Assembly: GCF_023347235.1 (NCBI RefSeq)
Contig: NZ_CP094467.1
Location: forward strand, 2,108,001 to 2,172,000
Reading direction: 5' to 3'
Source of the DNA: Faecalibacterium sp. I4-1-79
GTDB lineage: Bacteria; Bacillota; Clostridia; Oscillospirales; Ruminococcaceae
Length of the DNA stretch: 64,000 nucleotides
Part shown: piece after piece, positions 46,047 to 55,073 of the stretch
Layout: every line of letters begins with the position of its first letter
Numbering within the stretch: the first letter of the stretch is position 1
The notes under the pieces: generated by a model
The model's input: only the letters and a program-made list of their open reading frames with translations
What the model was told of the DNA's origin: nothing
Databases searched by the model: none
Position numbers and translations under genes: made by a program

Positions 46047-46246
46047 CAGACCATTTTCTTTTGTCCTGCTTCAAATCGCTTCTGCTTACTTCCAAGATCA
46101 TATCCATATTGATGCAACCATTTGCATGTTAAGGGCACTGAAGTCACCGCACTGAGATTACTATTACCGAGAATATTACCAGAAGATAGTTTGGCGCATT
46201 TTTTGCTATTTATATATATATTATATACCAAATTTTGCGCCACCAA
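46022..46246 (-). CDS. Possible winged-helix-like small protein after the helicase (74 aa)
   Basis: Begins at a GTG six bases after the helicase stop. Its end (LHQYGYDLGSKQKRF ... KKMVWWV) resembles the end of the helicase itself (LLCYGVKIISDRENKR ... KTFWILIK), as if the C-terminal module had been duplicated. It could instead be a lost extension of the helicase. Weak evidence for translation. Confidence 0.35.
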   Translation of the reverse strand: MVAQNLVYNIYINSKKCAKLSSGNILGNSNLSAVTSVPLTCKWLHQYGYDLGSKQKRFEAGQKKMVWWVTKLEN

Positions 46247-46252
46247 CTATAG

Positions 46253-48184
46253 TCACTGTTTAATCAAAATCCAGAAAGTTTTATCTCGATTCTCGTTTCT
46301 CTTATTCTCTCTATCACTTATAATCTTAACACCATAACATAGAAGAAATTTATTCAAACCCATCTGACCCGGCTCTCTCCCTTGATATTTTTCAATATAG
46401 CCAAAACCCATAATTTTTTCTGTCATTTCCTCTGAATCCATCGGTTGATTCAGGTGCGCATAGAGCCAATCTTCCAAATCTTTGAACCGATACGCTTTGA
46501 TGGGTTGGTGCAAGTTAAACATCGCATACTTCATAAATAACTCAGGATAATTCGTTGAGCTCATAATGTCATAAAGCATTTCGAGATCGTGCCCTACCTG
46601 TTGAAGCCCCAGCGGATTGATATGGTATCCAGTGACTACATTGTGTTCCAAAATTTTACTCTTATCGATTTTCTTCTGAATCACTTCCGGATTGTCACTA
46701 TGCAGGTATTTATTAAATTCTTCTTCGCCTGCCATGTACGCCTGCGCTGGCAAATACTTGTTCAACAGCATACTGCGAAACTTTTTCAGCCCACTGTTTG
46801 TGCCCCAGTACCAGTCAAGGCTATAATCCCTGAAATAGACAGTACAGGTGTCATCTGCATCCAAGGAGCGCTTGCGTCCGAGTGACTGAGCTATTTCCAG
46901 AGGATTCCATTGGTCGATAAAAATATGCTTTACACCCCGATCTTTCAATCCGATTCCCACACCCATAGCCTTTGTCGTGAACAGAATATTCTTTAGCTGC
47001 TGGCCATCCTTCACGCAGACCGAAAAATCGCTGTACTTTTTCCGATATCTTTCGTTGAAAGGTGAGCAATAATATGCGGCTGTGTCGCCAAATATTTTTT
47101 CCATTTCGGCCAAATCATCGCCAAGCTCCATGAACACGATTGCTTTTTCACCCGCCGGAAGGCGTTTCAGGATCGTCACCAGATTGTGTCGGGCATAGAA
47201 ATAGGCGACTTTGACGTACTCATAGTACTGCGGCAACCTATAGATACGTTCAGACTGCGTTGGACCACCTTTCTCTTCCAGAAGTTTCCAAGTATCCCGC
47301 CCGGTCGCACTCATATAAACCACGGTATGGTCTTTCTCTGCCTGTAGGAGGGCATCAAATGAATAGTGTGTATTGATGTTGAAGGCTGAGAACTCGGACC
47401 AGTAGTGGCATTCATCCGCAATGATAATTCGATGTCTGTCCAATAGCTCTTGAAGGATTCTCTGATCGGATACGTCTCCCTTACAGAGTTGCTCAAGTTT
47501 CTGGTAGGTGATAACGGTTAAGACCTCTTTATATAGATCCCATCCTTCTTCTGAATCATCGCCGAACACCATCAAGTATTCTGCCCTACGTCGTTTTTCC
47601 AGATCTTCATGCAATAGCGTCAACGGGCAAATCATAAGGATCCGGTTGTCATAATTTCCCTTCAAAAACTGATCAACCGCCCATCCAGCCATCTTCCGGA
47701 TAACGAATTCACTCTTGCCACGTCCGGTTCCCATATCCAGAAGAACTCTTCCGTTCCCCCAATGCTGGAATGCATCACCGATTAATTCTGAAGCATACGC
47801 CCACCGCTCCTTCTCCGCCGGGGCGTCCCCTCCTATCTTTACCAATGGCACGATTGCTTCTGCGGGCACCACTTCCACCTCTGGCGCTTCCTCTGCCTCC
47901 TGAACGGCACAGCACCCTTCCTGCAGCTCGGTGGGCTCTGGCGTCTGGGGACTGGGTATCCCCTCAGCCTCTGCTTCTGGCTCTGCTGACTGTCTGGTGG
48001 GCTCCGGCTCTGCGTTTATCCGTTCCAGCTCTGCAATCGCTGCACGGGCGCTTTCTGTCCATTCCCGCTGCTCTTCCTCGGTCAACGGGTTCTCCTTGCA
48101 GTTGCGTAGATATTCCTCATATTCGTGGGTTCTGTTCTGTTCATCCAAAAGCTTCAAGTAGAAGCCGTCAAAGGGCATTTTCAT
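46253..48184 (-). CDS. SF2 helicase-like protein of mobile element
   Basis: 643 aa. N-terminal helical and Pro/Glu-rich region (to about 115), then a SF2 ATPase core: Walker A GTGRGKS at 152-158, DECH at 257-260, motif III SATG and C-terminal RecA lobe with FTTKAMGVGIGLKDRG and QSLGRKRS as the arginine finger. Probably a DNA helicase or restriction-like translocase of the accessory element; no nuclease domain seen. ATG 48184 follows ATAGAGG; an ATG 42 nt further upstream lacks a site. Confidence 0.8.
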   Translation of the reverse strand: MKMPFDGFYLKLLDEQNRTHEYEEYLRNCKENPLTEEEQREWTESARAAIAELERINAEPEPTRQSAEPEAEAEGIPSPQTPEPTELQEGCCAVQEAEEAPEVEVVPAEAIVPLVKIGGDAPAEKERWAYASELIGDAFQHWGNGRVLLDMGTGRGKSEFVIRKMAGWAVDQFLKGNYDNRILMICPLTLLHEDLEKRRRAEYLMVFGDDSEEGWDLYKEVLTVITYQKLEQLCKGDVSDQRILQELLDRHRIIIADECHYWSEFSAFNINTHYSFDALLQAEKDHTVVYMSATGRDTWKLLEEKGGPTQSERIYRLPQYYEYVKVAYFYARHNLVTILKRLPAGEKAIVFMELGDDLAEMEKIFGDTAAYYCSPFNERYRKKYSDFSVCVKDGQQLKNILFTTKAMGVGIGLKDRGVKHIFIDQWNPLEIAQSLGRKRSLDADDTCTVYFRDYSLDWYWGTNSGLKKFRSMLLNKYLPAQAYMAGEEEFNKYLHSDNPEVIQKKIDKSKILEHNVVTGYHINPLGLQQVGHDLEMLYDIMSSTNYPELFMKYAMFNLHQPIKAYRFKDLEDWLYAHLNQPMDSEEMTEKIMGFGYIEKYQGREPGQMGLNKFLLCYGVKIISDRENKRNENRDKTFWILIKQ

Positions 48185-48385
48185 GTAATAGCCTCTATAA
48201 TAATATAAGGCGCACAGCCCAGCCATCTTGCCAGACCATGCGCCGGTTTGTCAGCGCCTGCCAAAAAAAGCTCTGGTCAAACGCTTTGTTCTGTGCTATT
48301 ATAGGGGCGGGAACTTTTACTGCAAATACATATTCCCGTCTCTATTACCGCTTTGCCTGCGCCAACAGGTAAGGCGGTTTTTGTT

Positions 48386-48658
48386 TTACTGTTGCACATG
48401 GGCCTTCGCCTCGAGTGCCGCCGCCGCTTCTGCAAACCTCCGCATGGCGCTGCTGTAGCCAATTTCAAAAGAACTCTCGGCAATGGGCGCGACCAACCCT
48501 TCCAGAATTTCAGATAGAATCGCATTCTGTACGTCACCCAAATACGGTCGAACAAGCACATCTAGCTGATGAAAGCTTGCCTCCACAGCACTTTTGAACT
48601 TCTCTTCATTCTGCTTGATTTCGTCAGTGGTCTGAAATACATCTTCTAAAAAGCTCAT
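48386..48658 (-). CDS. Small helical protein (90 aa)
   Basis: All-helical, acidic N-terminus MSFLEDVFQTTDEIKQNEEK, middle YLGDVQNAILSEILEGLVAP, end SSFEIGYSSAMRRFAEAAAA. The last element resembles GFEMGARVMKSALEEEM of the gene at 50273, so the two are probably related. AAAAGGAG lies 7 nt before the ATG. First of the series of small acidic proteins between the helicase and RepA; the order of transcription is from right to left. Confidence 0.65.
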   Translation of the reverse strand: MSFLEDVFQTTDEIKQNEEKFKSAVEASFHQLDVLVRPYLGDVQNAILSEILEGLVAPIAESSFEIGYSSAMRRFAEAAAALEAKAHVQQ

Positions 48659-48820
48659 TTTAATCTCCTTTTTAGCATGACACTGCCTCTGGATGTCCTG
48701 CCCATTCCACAGCCTGCTCATTTGCTTGGGCGCGCTGTACACTGCCGGCACCCACCTTTACCACAGCTTTTTTATTGTCAAGCGCCTTGCATGTGCTAGA
48801 CGTTTTTTGTTTGCCTTGGA

Positions 48821-49147
48821 TCATGTCTCTGGCACCTCATTGTCCTTGTGCCCTTCAAGTCCAACGCGCATCTCTGGGGTCAGCGTTCTGGTAAACTCCA
48901 AGTATGCCTGGATTCCCAGCTCTACCGCGTATTGCTCTGCTTGGGCCATCAGTTCTGCCGACAACCGTGCGATCCTATTCTTGTCCGCCTCATCAACCGG
49001 CAGGTCCTCCAGCGCCCTTTCCAGCGCGTCTGCGGCCTTGACCAGCGGCTCACACAGCTCACGCGTCTGCCGTGGGATGATCAAATATCCTTCTTCGTCC
49101 AACGACACACTCAAAATGTCCACGCTGCAGGTCTTGTTATCCGTCAT
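48821..49147 (-). CDS. Small helical protein (108 aa)
   Basis: A short beta segment (SVDILSVSLDEEGYLIIPRQ) is followed by helices with ELCEPLVKAADALERALEDL and ARLSAELMAQAEQYAVELG. Acidic and soluble. AAGGAGG lies 6 nt upstream. No family recognised. Confidence 0.6.
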   Translation of the reverse strand: MTDNKTCSVDILSVSLDEEGYLIIPRQTRELCEPLVKAADALERALEDLPVDEADKNRIARLSAELMAQAEQYAVELGIQAYLEFTRTLTPEMRVGLEGHKDNEVPET

Positions 49148-49165
49148 AAGCTTCCTCCTTGTCCT

Positions 49166-49747
49166 TTACATTCCACACCATCGTGCCGCCCGGGGATTCA
49201 CAAACTCCGGCTTGAACGTCACATTGGGGAAATTCACATCCATATAGTTTCCGAACTCTTCCGTCGCCGCCTCTTCGCTGTAATCGGCCAATGCATCCAC
49301 CGTTTCCAGCGCCTGCAATAGACGAATGCGCCCCGTGTTCCGGTCATGCCCCATCTGCACAAGCTCACTATCGGTCAGTTCATTGCAGAGTTCATAGGTG
49401 GCAGCGATATAGCTTCGCAGTACAGGCTTTGGTTCAAGCCGCACCTCATAATAGTAGGTCGGCTCCTCTGCTGCTGCCTCCTGAACGACAGCCTCCATGC
49501 TGCAGATGATCTCCAGTTCGGGGTCGCCTTCTGCATCTGAGGTAGGCGTAATGGTCATATCCGTACCATCGCAAAAACGCATCGTAATGCCTTTACCGAC
49601 CGTGGAATCTCTTTGATCCGGGCAGATACATCCGCCCGCCGGGGTCGTTTTCCCAGACAGCGCTGCGTTCAGAATGAGCGATGCTTCCCGCTCTTCTTCA
49701 GGTGTTTCGGCATGGACCTCGGCACCGTTCATGTAGATATCGATCAT
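49166..49747 (-). CDS. Small acidic paralogue family member A, with C-terminal extension (193 aa)
   Basis: Residues 1-90 match the product of the 50647 gene: MIDIYMNG versus MIELYFND, LNAALSGKT versus LNNILAGKT, CDGTDMTI versus NDGTTLRI, and GDPELEIIC versus GEPELLIRC. A second region (about 105-193) is helical and ends NFPNVTFKPEFVNPRAARWC. ATG 49747 follows AGGAGGGG. Function unknown; the repeated family suggests a shared host or DNA-mimic role, which is speculation. Confidence 0.65.
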   Translation of the reverse strand: MIDIYMNGAEVHAETPEEEREASLILNAALSGKTTPAGGCICPDQRDSTVGKGITMRFCDGTDMTITPTSDAEGDPELEIICSMEAVVQEAAAEEPTYYYEVRLEPKPVLRSYIAATYELCNELTDSELVQMGHDRNTGRIRLLQALETVDALADYSEEAATEEFGNYMDVNFPNVTFKPEFVNPRAARWCGM

Positions 49748-49772
49748 AGTCGTACCCCTCCTGTTTGGTTGA

Positions 49773-50150
49773 TTAAAAAATCGTATCGATGTCCGGATCG
49801 TCCAGCTCATCCAGTTCGTCCATCCAGTCATATGCCGTGGGGACAATTTTTTCGTCCGCATCATTCTGGTAGGGCACAGAATGGCAGTCGATTTTCAGTA
49901 ACGCCCGCCCATCATCGCTGAGGTATGGCAAGAAGGTGATCGTCATATTACACTCCCAATCCGGCGCGTCGGCCAGCTTCAACGTAATTCCTTCGCAGGG
50001 ATTCAGACTGTCGTGGGGTGTGTCTGTGCAGGTATCATAGATCAAAGCCTTCCCTTCCAGCACATTCCTCAACGCCCAGAGCGCCGATACGTCATTCTTA
50101 CGTCCATTCGTCCGGATCGTTACTGCGTCTTCGTGATTGTAATCCATCAT
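49773..50150 (-). CDS. Small acidic paralogue family member C (125 aa)
   Basis: Same layout as its neighbours but more diverged: WALRNVLEGKALIYDTC, EGITLKLADA, ITFLPYLSDDGRALLKIDC, then a very acidic end DWMDELDELDDPDIDTIF. CAGGAGG lies just upstream of two tandem ATGs (50150 and 50147); either may start. Highly negative charge. Confidence 0.6.
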   Translation of the reverse strand: MMDYNHEDAVTIRTNGRKNDVSALWALRNVLEGKALIYDTCTDTPHDSLNPCEGITLKLADAPDWECNMTITFLPYLSDDGRALLKIDCHSVPYQNDADEKIVPTAYDWMDELDELDDPDIDTIF

Positions 50151-50272
50151 TATACCTCCTGCGCGATGCGCGCACATGTAATTTTTTTGCAGGCTTCTTT
50201 TGCGTTTGCGGTTAGCATAGTCAAACCTCTTGCTCGTACTGCAGTGTCAGGATACTGCTGCTTGTCTTCTGT

Positions 50273-50527
50273 TCACGGCTTCACCCCCTCCGTCATCTCC
50301 TCTTCCAGTGCGCTCTTCATTACACGAGCGCCCATCTCGAACCCTTTCATGAAGCAAAATTCCATTCCCCTGTGTGCTGCCTGTACAGACAGATGGCAGA
50401 TATCCGACAGGACGCTCTGCGGCATTCCTGTTGCCAACGCATAATCCTCCAAGTAGCATTCAAATGCGTCTGCAGCTTCCTTGAGCTCCGCCGACTCTCT
50501 GAGGTTCACCAGATCATTCAGGTTCAT
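50273..50527 (-). CDS. Small helical protein (84 aa)
   Basis: Starts MNLNDLVNLRESAELKEAAD after GAGGAGG with 8 nt spacing; an alternative ATG at 50599 has no site. All-helical, with a Cys-containing centre and the end FEMGARVMKSALEEEMTEG, similar to the 48386 product. These proteins look like the small helical family often seen in prophages of Clostridia. Confidence 0.6.
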   Translation of the reverse strand: MNLNDLVNLRESAELKEAADAFECYLEDYALATGMPQSVLSDICHLSVQAAHRGMEFCFMKGFEMGARVMKSALEEEMTEGVKP

Positions 50528-50646
50528 ATAGATTTCCTCCTCACCGTCAAGCAGGTTCTCTTTTACGTTATTTTCAACCATATTATAGCTTCTTTTCATT
50601 GAAATTTATTTTTGAAAACAGGTACATTGTCGGTACGGGGTTCGCC

Positions 50647-50946
50647 TTAGTCGTAATTCGCGACCCTCTGGTACATCCCCTCAACGGTCTCCTCCGTAAC
50701 GCATCTGATGAGCAGCTCCGGTTCTCCCGCCTCATTCAGGATAGGTCTGATCCGCAGCGTTGTGCCGTCGTTCAGATGGTACAGCAGCCCCTTGTGCAGC
50801 GGAGCATCGTAAAAGCAGGGCAGGATGCACATCTCCGTGTCAGCCGTTTTTCCAGCCAAAATGTTGTTGAGTGTCGCCTCGGCATACTGCTCCTCTTCAC
50901 GGTTCTCGGGCAGAAGATTTGCATCATTGAAGTAAAGTTCGATCAT
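50647..50946 (-). CDS. Small acidic paralogue family member B (99 aa)
   Basis: MIELYFNDANLLPENREEEQ start, LNNILAGKT, HLNDGTTLRI and EAGEPELLIRC. About 40 percent identical by eye to the first 90 residues of the 49166 product. GGAGAA lies 8 nt upstream. Function unknown. Confidence 0.65.
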   Translation of the reverse strand: MIELYFNDANLLPENREEEQYAEATLNNILAGKTADTEMCILPCFYDAPLHKGLLYHLNDGTTLRIRPILNEAGEPELLIRCVTEETVEGMYQRVANYD

Positions 50947-50961
50947 ATCAGTTCTCCTTTT

Positions 50962-51276
50962 TCATGCACATTTGTTGTTCTTCAGAGTTGAGGTCAAAGC
51001 CTTGTCCGCCGGACAGATGGACTGCAGCAGCCCCCGCGCCTCGCTCTCCAACCGCTGGAGCTCGGCACGCACCTGCTCCCATTCCTTCAGCTCCCCGCTG
51101 GCGACTCCCTCACGAATTGTGCGTCTTACAGCTTCTGCCAGTGCCTCCTCCAGCCTTGCATGATAGGAACAAGTATCGTACTCCACCCCGCCGTCGGCCT
51201 TCGCATGCGCCTTTTTCAACGCATAATACACGCTACTCGCGTCCAGATAATAATTTTTCCAAATTTTCAGCAACAT
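50962..51276 (-). CDS. Small helical protein (104 aa)
   Basis: Begins MLLKIWKNYYLDASSVYYAL after GGAG; a longer frame to 51321 has no site. Contains CSYHARLEEALAEAVRRTIR and a helix ELQRLESEARGLLQSICPAD. The composition is that of the other small proteins here. Function unknown. It lies 15 nt before the 50647 gene, so the series is probably one operon. Confidence 0.6.
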   Translation of the reverse strand: MLLKIWKNYYLDASSVYYALKKAHAKADGGVEYDTCSYHARLEEALAEAVRRTIREGVASGELKEWEQVRAELQRLESEARGLLQSICPADKALTSTLKNNKCA

Positions 51277-51321
51277 CAACACTCCAAACTTATATTTTTT
51301 GTTTATTTTGCTAGAGTTCAT

Positions 51322-51656
51322 GTACAGTTTCCCTTGTTGGCAGGGTGCTGCCCGGGCTCTATGTTCTATCTGTCATATGGTCCTCCTTTTGAATTGAATC
51401 GTGTTTTTTAGAACGGTCTTGCTGTCTGCTCCCAACAGTGCCAAAGCGGGTCAGATCTTTCACCCTACCGGCGCTATGGGATTTTCAGCGGTCTACTGCA
51501 CTGCATGCCACTTCCTCCTTTTTTGCCCCCGTTATGGCGACCTCAGCCTTGCAAAGCAGGGCTCAACATTGCAAAAGCAGAAATTGTGTTTTTTCGCTTT
51601 TCATCGATATTTTTCGCCAACATTGCAACATTGCAATCATACACCCTCAGCAGCCG
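51322..51656. other. Spacer with AACATTGCAA repeats
   Basis: No gene. AACATTGCAA occurs three times (51565-51574, 51619-51628, 51627-51636; the last two overlap). These could be protein-binding sites upstream of the small-protein operon or downstream of repA. Confidence 0.5.
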
Positions 51657-52862
51657 TTACGCCACTGCCGTGCTCCGTGTCAGGGCTGTAACGCCGCAGA
51701 CTCCGACCTCTGGTACAATTTGCCGGACATTTTTGATGAGGCCATCGCCACTCAGCGCGCTGCGTGCATGGTTATAGGTGCTTTCACTGCATCCAGTTTT
51801 TTCCATAACTAGTCGCTGAAGCTCCTTGCTGACCATACGGTTCCCTGGGGCGGCATTCAACGTACGCAGGATTTCTCTCTGAACTTCTGCATACTTCTGC
51901 CCTTTATTGTCCGGCTTCTCCCGACAAAAATCCTCGTCCTTCCAATCCGAAGTCGAGTCAAACTTCAGCCTTACCGTCTTGATTCCCCTGACCTCTACCG
52001 TCTCGGTGGTAAAAAGGATCGTATCCGCCGGTACTCCATAGCTGCTTTTTTCGTGGGAGACGTAGCTTTTGCTGCCATCCCTCGTATGCCCCATGATCAG
52101 CACGCTGCGGGCGGTGTCCCAAAGTTCACCCGATCCATTCAGGCGCTTGCGCCCAAACGCGGATGGATTTTTGTTGGTATGGGTCACCAGCAGGATGGCA
52201 AACCCCTGTTGCTGTGCCAGCATGCGCAGGTCCTGAAGCACCCTCCGCATCTGTTGACGGTTGTTCATATTGGCAGAATTAGGCAAAAACGCCTGAAGCG
52301 GGTCGATAACCAGCACCAGCGGATTCGCCGCAATGATCCAGTTCACTAGATCCGGGTCGCCGAGGTAGGGCATTTTCCCCTTCTTCTCGTAGTATACATC
52401 AGAATCGATCACCACGACCTTGCCCAGATCAGCACCAGCAGCAGCCATACGCGGGCACAGCACAGCATCGATGGGGTCCTCGCCCGCAAGGATCACAACG
52501 TTGCCCGTGCGGTTGGGTGCCTGTGGAAAAACCTCCGTGGCCTCGCCCATGGTCAGGGATCTCGCGATCTGCGCCACGAACTGCCCCTTGCCTACACCGC
52601 CGTCACCGCAAAGGAGTGTGATTTCGCCGCACTGCAGACGTCCGGATGCCAACATTTCATGATTTTGGGGCGTCACATCGCTCAACCGCTGAAGAACAAC
52701 GCCTCTCTGGTTCAAAGCATCCAGCTCAAGCTCCGCTACTCCCCCAGCTAGGTCTGCGGGCGCTGCAACGGGCGCGATATCCTGTACCACCCCCTCGTCA
52801 GCCACCTGTGCCTTCATGGGCAACTGCAGCAGATTCGTATTGAAAATGTCATTTTTTTCCAT
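51657..52862 (-). CDS. RepA-like AAA ATPase (RecA-fold replicative helicase type)
   Basis: 401 aa. RecA-like ATPase with Walker A GDGGVGKGQ at 86-94, NVVILAGEDP (Walker B region with H-bonded E), VLVIDPLQAFLP as Walker B and LLVTHTNKN as the sensor Gln/His motif. This matches the RepA/RSF1010-type hexameric helicase (AAA_25) family used by plasmids and integrative elements. The C-terminus has a winged-helix-like segment (AEVQREILRTLNAAPGNRMV). ATG 52862 follows AAGGAGG. It indicates that the element can or could replicate on its own. Confidence 0.88.
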   Translation of the reverse strand: MEKNDIFNTNLLQLPMKAQVADEGVVQDIAPVAAPADLAGGVAELELDALNQRGVVLQRLSDVTPQNHEMLASGRLQCGEITLLCGDGGVGKGQFVAQIARSLTMGEATEVFPQAPNRTGNVVILAGEDPIDAVLCPRMAAAGADLGKVVVIDSDVYYEKKGKMPYLGDPDLVNWIIAANPLVLVIDPLQAFLPNSANMNNRQQMRRVLQDLRMLAQQQGFAILLVTHTNKNPSAFGRKRLNGSGELWDTARSVLIMGHTRDGSKSYVSHEKSSYGVPADTILFTTETVEVRGIKTVRLKFDSTSDWKDEDFCREKPDNKGQKYAEVQREILRTLNAAPGNRMVSKELQRLVMEKTGCSESTYNHARSALSGDGLIKNVRQIVPEVGVCGVTALTRSTAVA

Positions 52863-53073
52863 GTTCACATTCCTCCTTGTCCAAATAAATTTTTGACGAT
52901 GTTCAGTTTTCAAGGTGCTCCACCCCGCTTTCACAGGGCAGCCGCCTGCTCCGTCGTGCAGGGGCAGCTTCCAAGTCGCCTCGGTCACCGCCCCCCCGCA
53001 CGCGGGGCACGCTTGTCGGGATGTCGAGCACGTCCGGGGCTTGTCCGGCCGCTCTCTCCTCCTCGGGTGCACA

Positions 53074-53102
53074 AGCATAACACACTCGGCAGGATTTGTC
53101 TA
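53074..53102 (-). promoter_or_regulatory. Promoter of repA
   Basis: TAGACA (53097-53102), 17-nt spacer, TATGCT (53074-53079) on the minus strand. The mRNA would have a GC-rich leader of about 205 nt. Any in-frame extension of repA beyond this point is untranscribed. Confidence 0.65.
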
Positions 53103-53305
53103 GGGGTTTTTTAAAAAAGTTTCACCATACGCGCTACAAGGCGTCTCTGGTTCATTTTTCTAATTTTTGCCATAAACATCTACATTGGCAGTAAAAATCC
53201 GCTGTAGAAGCTCCTAGGCGTGTTTGCCGCCGCATAAACACAATATCATAGGTCGTTAAAACTGTCAAGGGTCGCTCGTGCCCTTCTACCGCCCCACAAT
53301 CATCA
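53103..53305. other. Leader-proximal intergenic DNA, nothing recognised
   Basis: Upstream of the repA promoter. No gene, no strong hairpin. Gene-free DNA continues to the integrase terminator at 53960, becoming very AT-rich after 53600. Confidence 0.3.
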
Positions 53306-53450
53306 CATTAATATACTAGTTATGTATATTTGTAGGTTTGTCTTACCTCTGCCGACTGCGCCATAAACGCATCAGAATACTAGTCATATCGTTTTATCAT
53401 TCCGTTCTACTTTAGCATCCCGCACTGCAACACATCAATATACTGGTTAT
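53306..53450. repeat. Three repeats with ATACT(A/G)GT core, ~64-bp period
   Basis: CATTAATATACTAGTTATG at 53306, CATCAGAATACTAGTCATATC at about 53370 and CATCAATATACTGGTTATG at 53433, spaced 64 and 63 bp. A fourth weak copy (TATACTAG) lies near 53589, and ATACTAGT also occurs at 42581. Their position upstream of repA, in front of AT-rich DNA, is that expected of iterons or Rep-binding sites of an origin. Confidence 0.55.
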
Positions 53451-53959
53451 GTTTCCTTGTCTGGATCAGCTTCGCCATTGCTCATGATCCTGTTTCCGTG
53501 TGCTACTGTTGCCAGTGTCCTCGATTTCTCTCCTGCACTTTTCTCAATCATTTTAATCCACTCTGTCGCGTCACAATACTTCTCTTTATACTAGAATTTC
53601 GAAACATCTAAATCAGTAAAAAGTTCACCACATTATTGCGCTTGTTTTTTGTCGTTGTGTCGTTTTATTTTCACTTTTTAATTTTTGCAGTCATTCAGCT
53701 CTCTTATTATAAATATATATAATACATTATTATAATATATAGGCATTCTACAACTCTTCTTCCATATAAAAGTTTTTATCGTATTATCGCATATTTTTAC
53801 TCGTTATTTTCAAGATATGTTCTTTCTATTTATAAATAGGTATAGACTCGCTTCATTGTTTCTTTATATTTTCACTTTTCGTCTTACACACGTCATTTTA
53901 CAAATCAATTAAATCCTATATATTCTATTGTTCATCTTTCACAATCGAATCAAAACAAA

Positions 53960-53993
53960 AAGAGCAGCCCCACCACCCGGCGGAGCCACTCTT
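53960..53993 (-). terminator. Terminator of the integrase gene
   Basis: A 12-bp stem with wobble pairs (53960-53971 with 53982-53993), followed by TTTTTG on the minus strand. Confidence 0.7.
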
Positions 53994-54013
53994 GAAGTGT
54001 ACGATTCAGTTTT

Positions 54014-54925
54014 TTACAGGTTCATCAGGGGGCTGGTCTGGGTACCGCGATCCACGATGTCCTTATCCTTGATGCCCAACAGGTAGCGCTGGGTGATCAT
54101 GATATTGACGTGCCCCATCAGGCGGGAGACACTGTACAGGTCCAGACCGTTCTTCAATTGCATCTGTGCGAAGGTGTGGCGGCAGGTATGAGGGCTGACA
54201 CGCACCGAGGACGAGACCCCCACTTCTTTTGCTGCATGCTTCAATATCCGTGCCACGGCTTCATCGGTCATGGGCTTACCGTTTTTGCTGGGGAAGAGAT
54301 TCTTGTAGCGGGTAGGGTGCTCCTTCAGGTAGCCATCCCGGAGCGTGCAGTACTTGACGAGCTGCTTAGAGAGTGCGGGCGATTTGGGCACGACCCGTTC
54401 CTTACTGCCCTTGCCGTGCTTGACCAGAATATAGTCCTGCTTGATGTCCTCCGGCTCCATCAGGATCATTTCGTTGCAGCGCATCCCGGTATCGAACAGC
54501 AGCATGATGATGGTCTTGTTCCGTACCTCCAGAAAATCCTTGCCGTCGTAGAACTGGATCATCCGTTTCATCTCAGTCGCTGTAAATGTATCAATAATCG
54601 TCCGGGGCTGGCGGAGGCACTTTACCTTTTTGGCCGGATTATCCCGTTCCTCCAGATAGCCCTCATTGACCAGATAGTTGAACCATGTGCGCCACACCTT
54701 GAGCAGGTCGTTGATATAGCGGGGCGTGCTGCCCGCGTCCTGCTTCTCCTTCATCAGGTCCCGGATGTGGCGGGGGCGGACATCCTCCAGCTCAGCGATC
54801 TGCTTCAGCTCCAGATATTCCAGCAAAAAACGGGTCGCAGCCTTATAATTGCGCAGGGAGCCTTTAGCCAGATGGCGACATTCACAATCGTAGATAAATT
54901 CATCGCGGAGATCTTTCAAACACAT
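54014..54925 (-). CDS. Tyrosine recombinase (XerC/D-like integrase)
   Basis: 303 aa. N-terminal SAM-like core-binding domain (LAKGSLRNYKAATRFLLEYL) and a complete catalytic domain: Arg in LLFDTGMRCNEMI, KHGKGSKERVVP, HTCRHTFAQMQL and the Tyr in LMGHVNIMITQRYL. It lies only 148 bp from the gap stop codon and directly behind the gap terminator, as integrases next to their att sites usually do. It is the best candidate for mobilising the accessory region. Its start at 54925 follows GGAAAGGG. Confidence 0.92.
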   Translation of the reverse strand: MCLKDLRDEFIYDCECRHLAKGSLRNYKAATRFLLEYLELKQIAELEDVRPRHIRDLMKEKQDAGSTPRYINDLLKVWRTWFNYLVNEGYLEERDNPAKKVKCLRQPRTIIDTFTATEMKRMIQFYDGKDFLEVRNKTIIMLLFDTGMRCNEMILMEPEDIKQDYILVKHGKGSKERVVPKSPALSKQLVKYCTLRDGYLKEHPTRYKNLFPSKNGKPMTDEAVARILKHAAKEVGVSSSVRVSPHTCRHTFAQMQLKNGLDLYSVSRLMGHVNIMITQRYLLGIKDKDIVDRGTQTSPLMNL

Positions 54926-54932
54926 AAAAAAA

Positions 54933-54970
54933 CACCCTTTCCTTCATGGCGGACCACAAAAGAAAGGGTG
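54933..54970 (-). terminator. Terminator of gap
   Basis: CACCCTTTC (54933-54941) with GAAAGGGTG (54962-54970), then TTTTTTT on the minus strand. It ends 8 nt before the integrase start codon. Confidence 0.8.
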
Positions 54971-55073
54971 AAAAATTGCTAGATAAGCTTATCGTACCAG
55001 ATCAAGCTTGTTCGTAGTTGAGCAAGACAAACTCCGGTCGACAAATCATCCGATTTTTAACGCAGCTACGCAA

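Noticed and set aside
52903-53078. N-terminal extension of the RepA-like protein with a CPACGG motif
   Set aside because: The promoter -10 at 53074-53079 overlaps the supposed start, and a strong AAGGAGG site directs ATG 52862; the extension is leader sequence.
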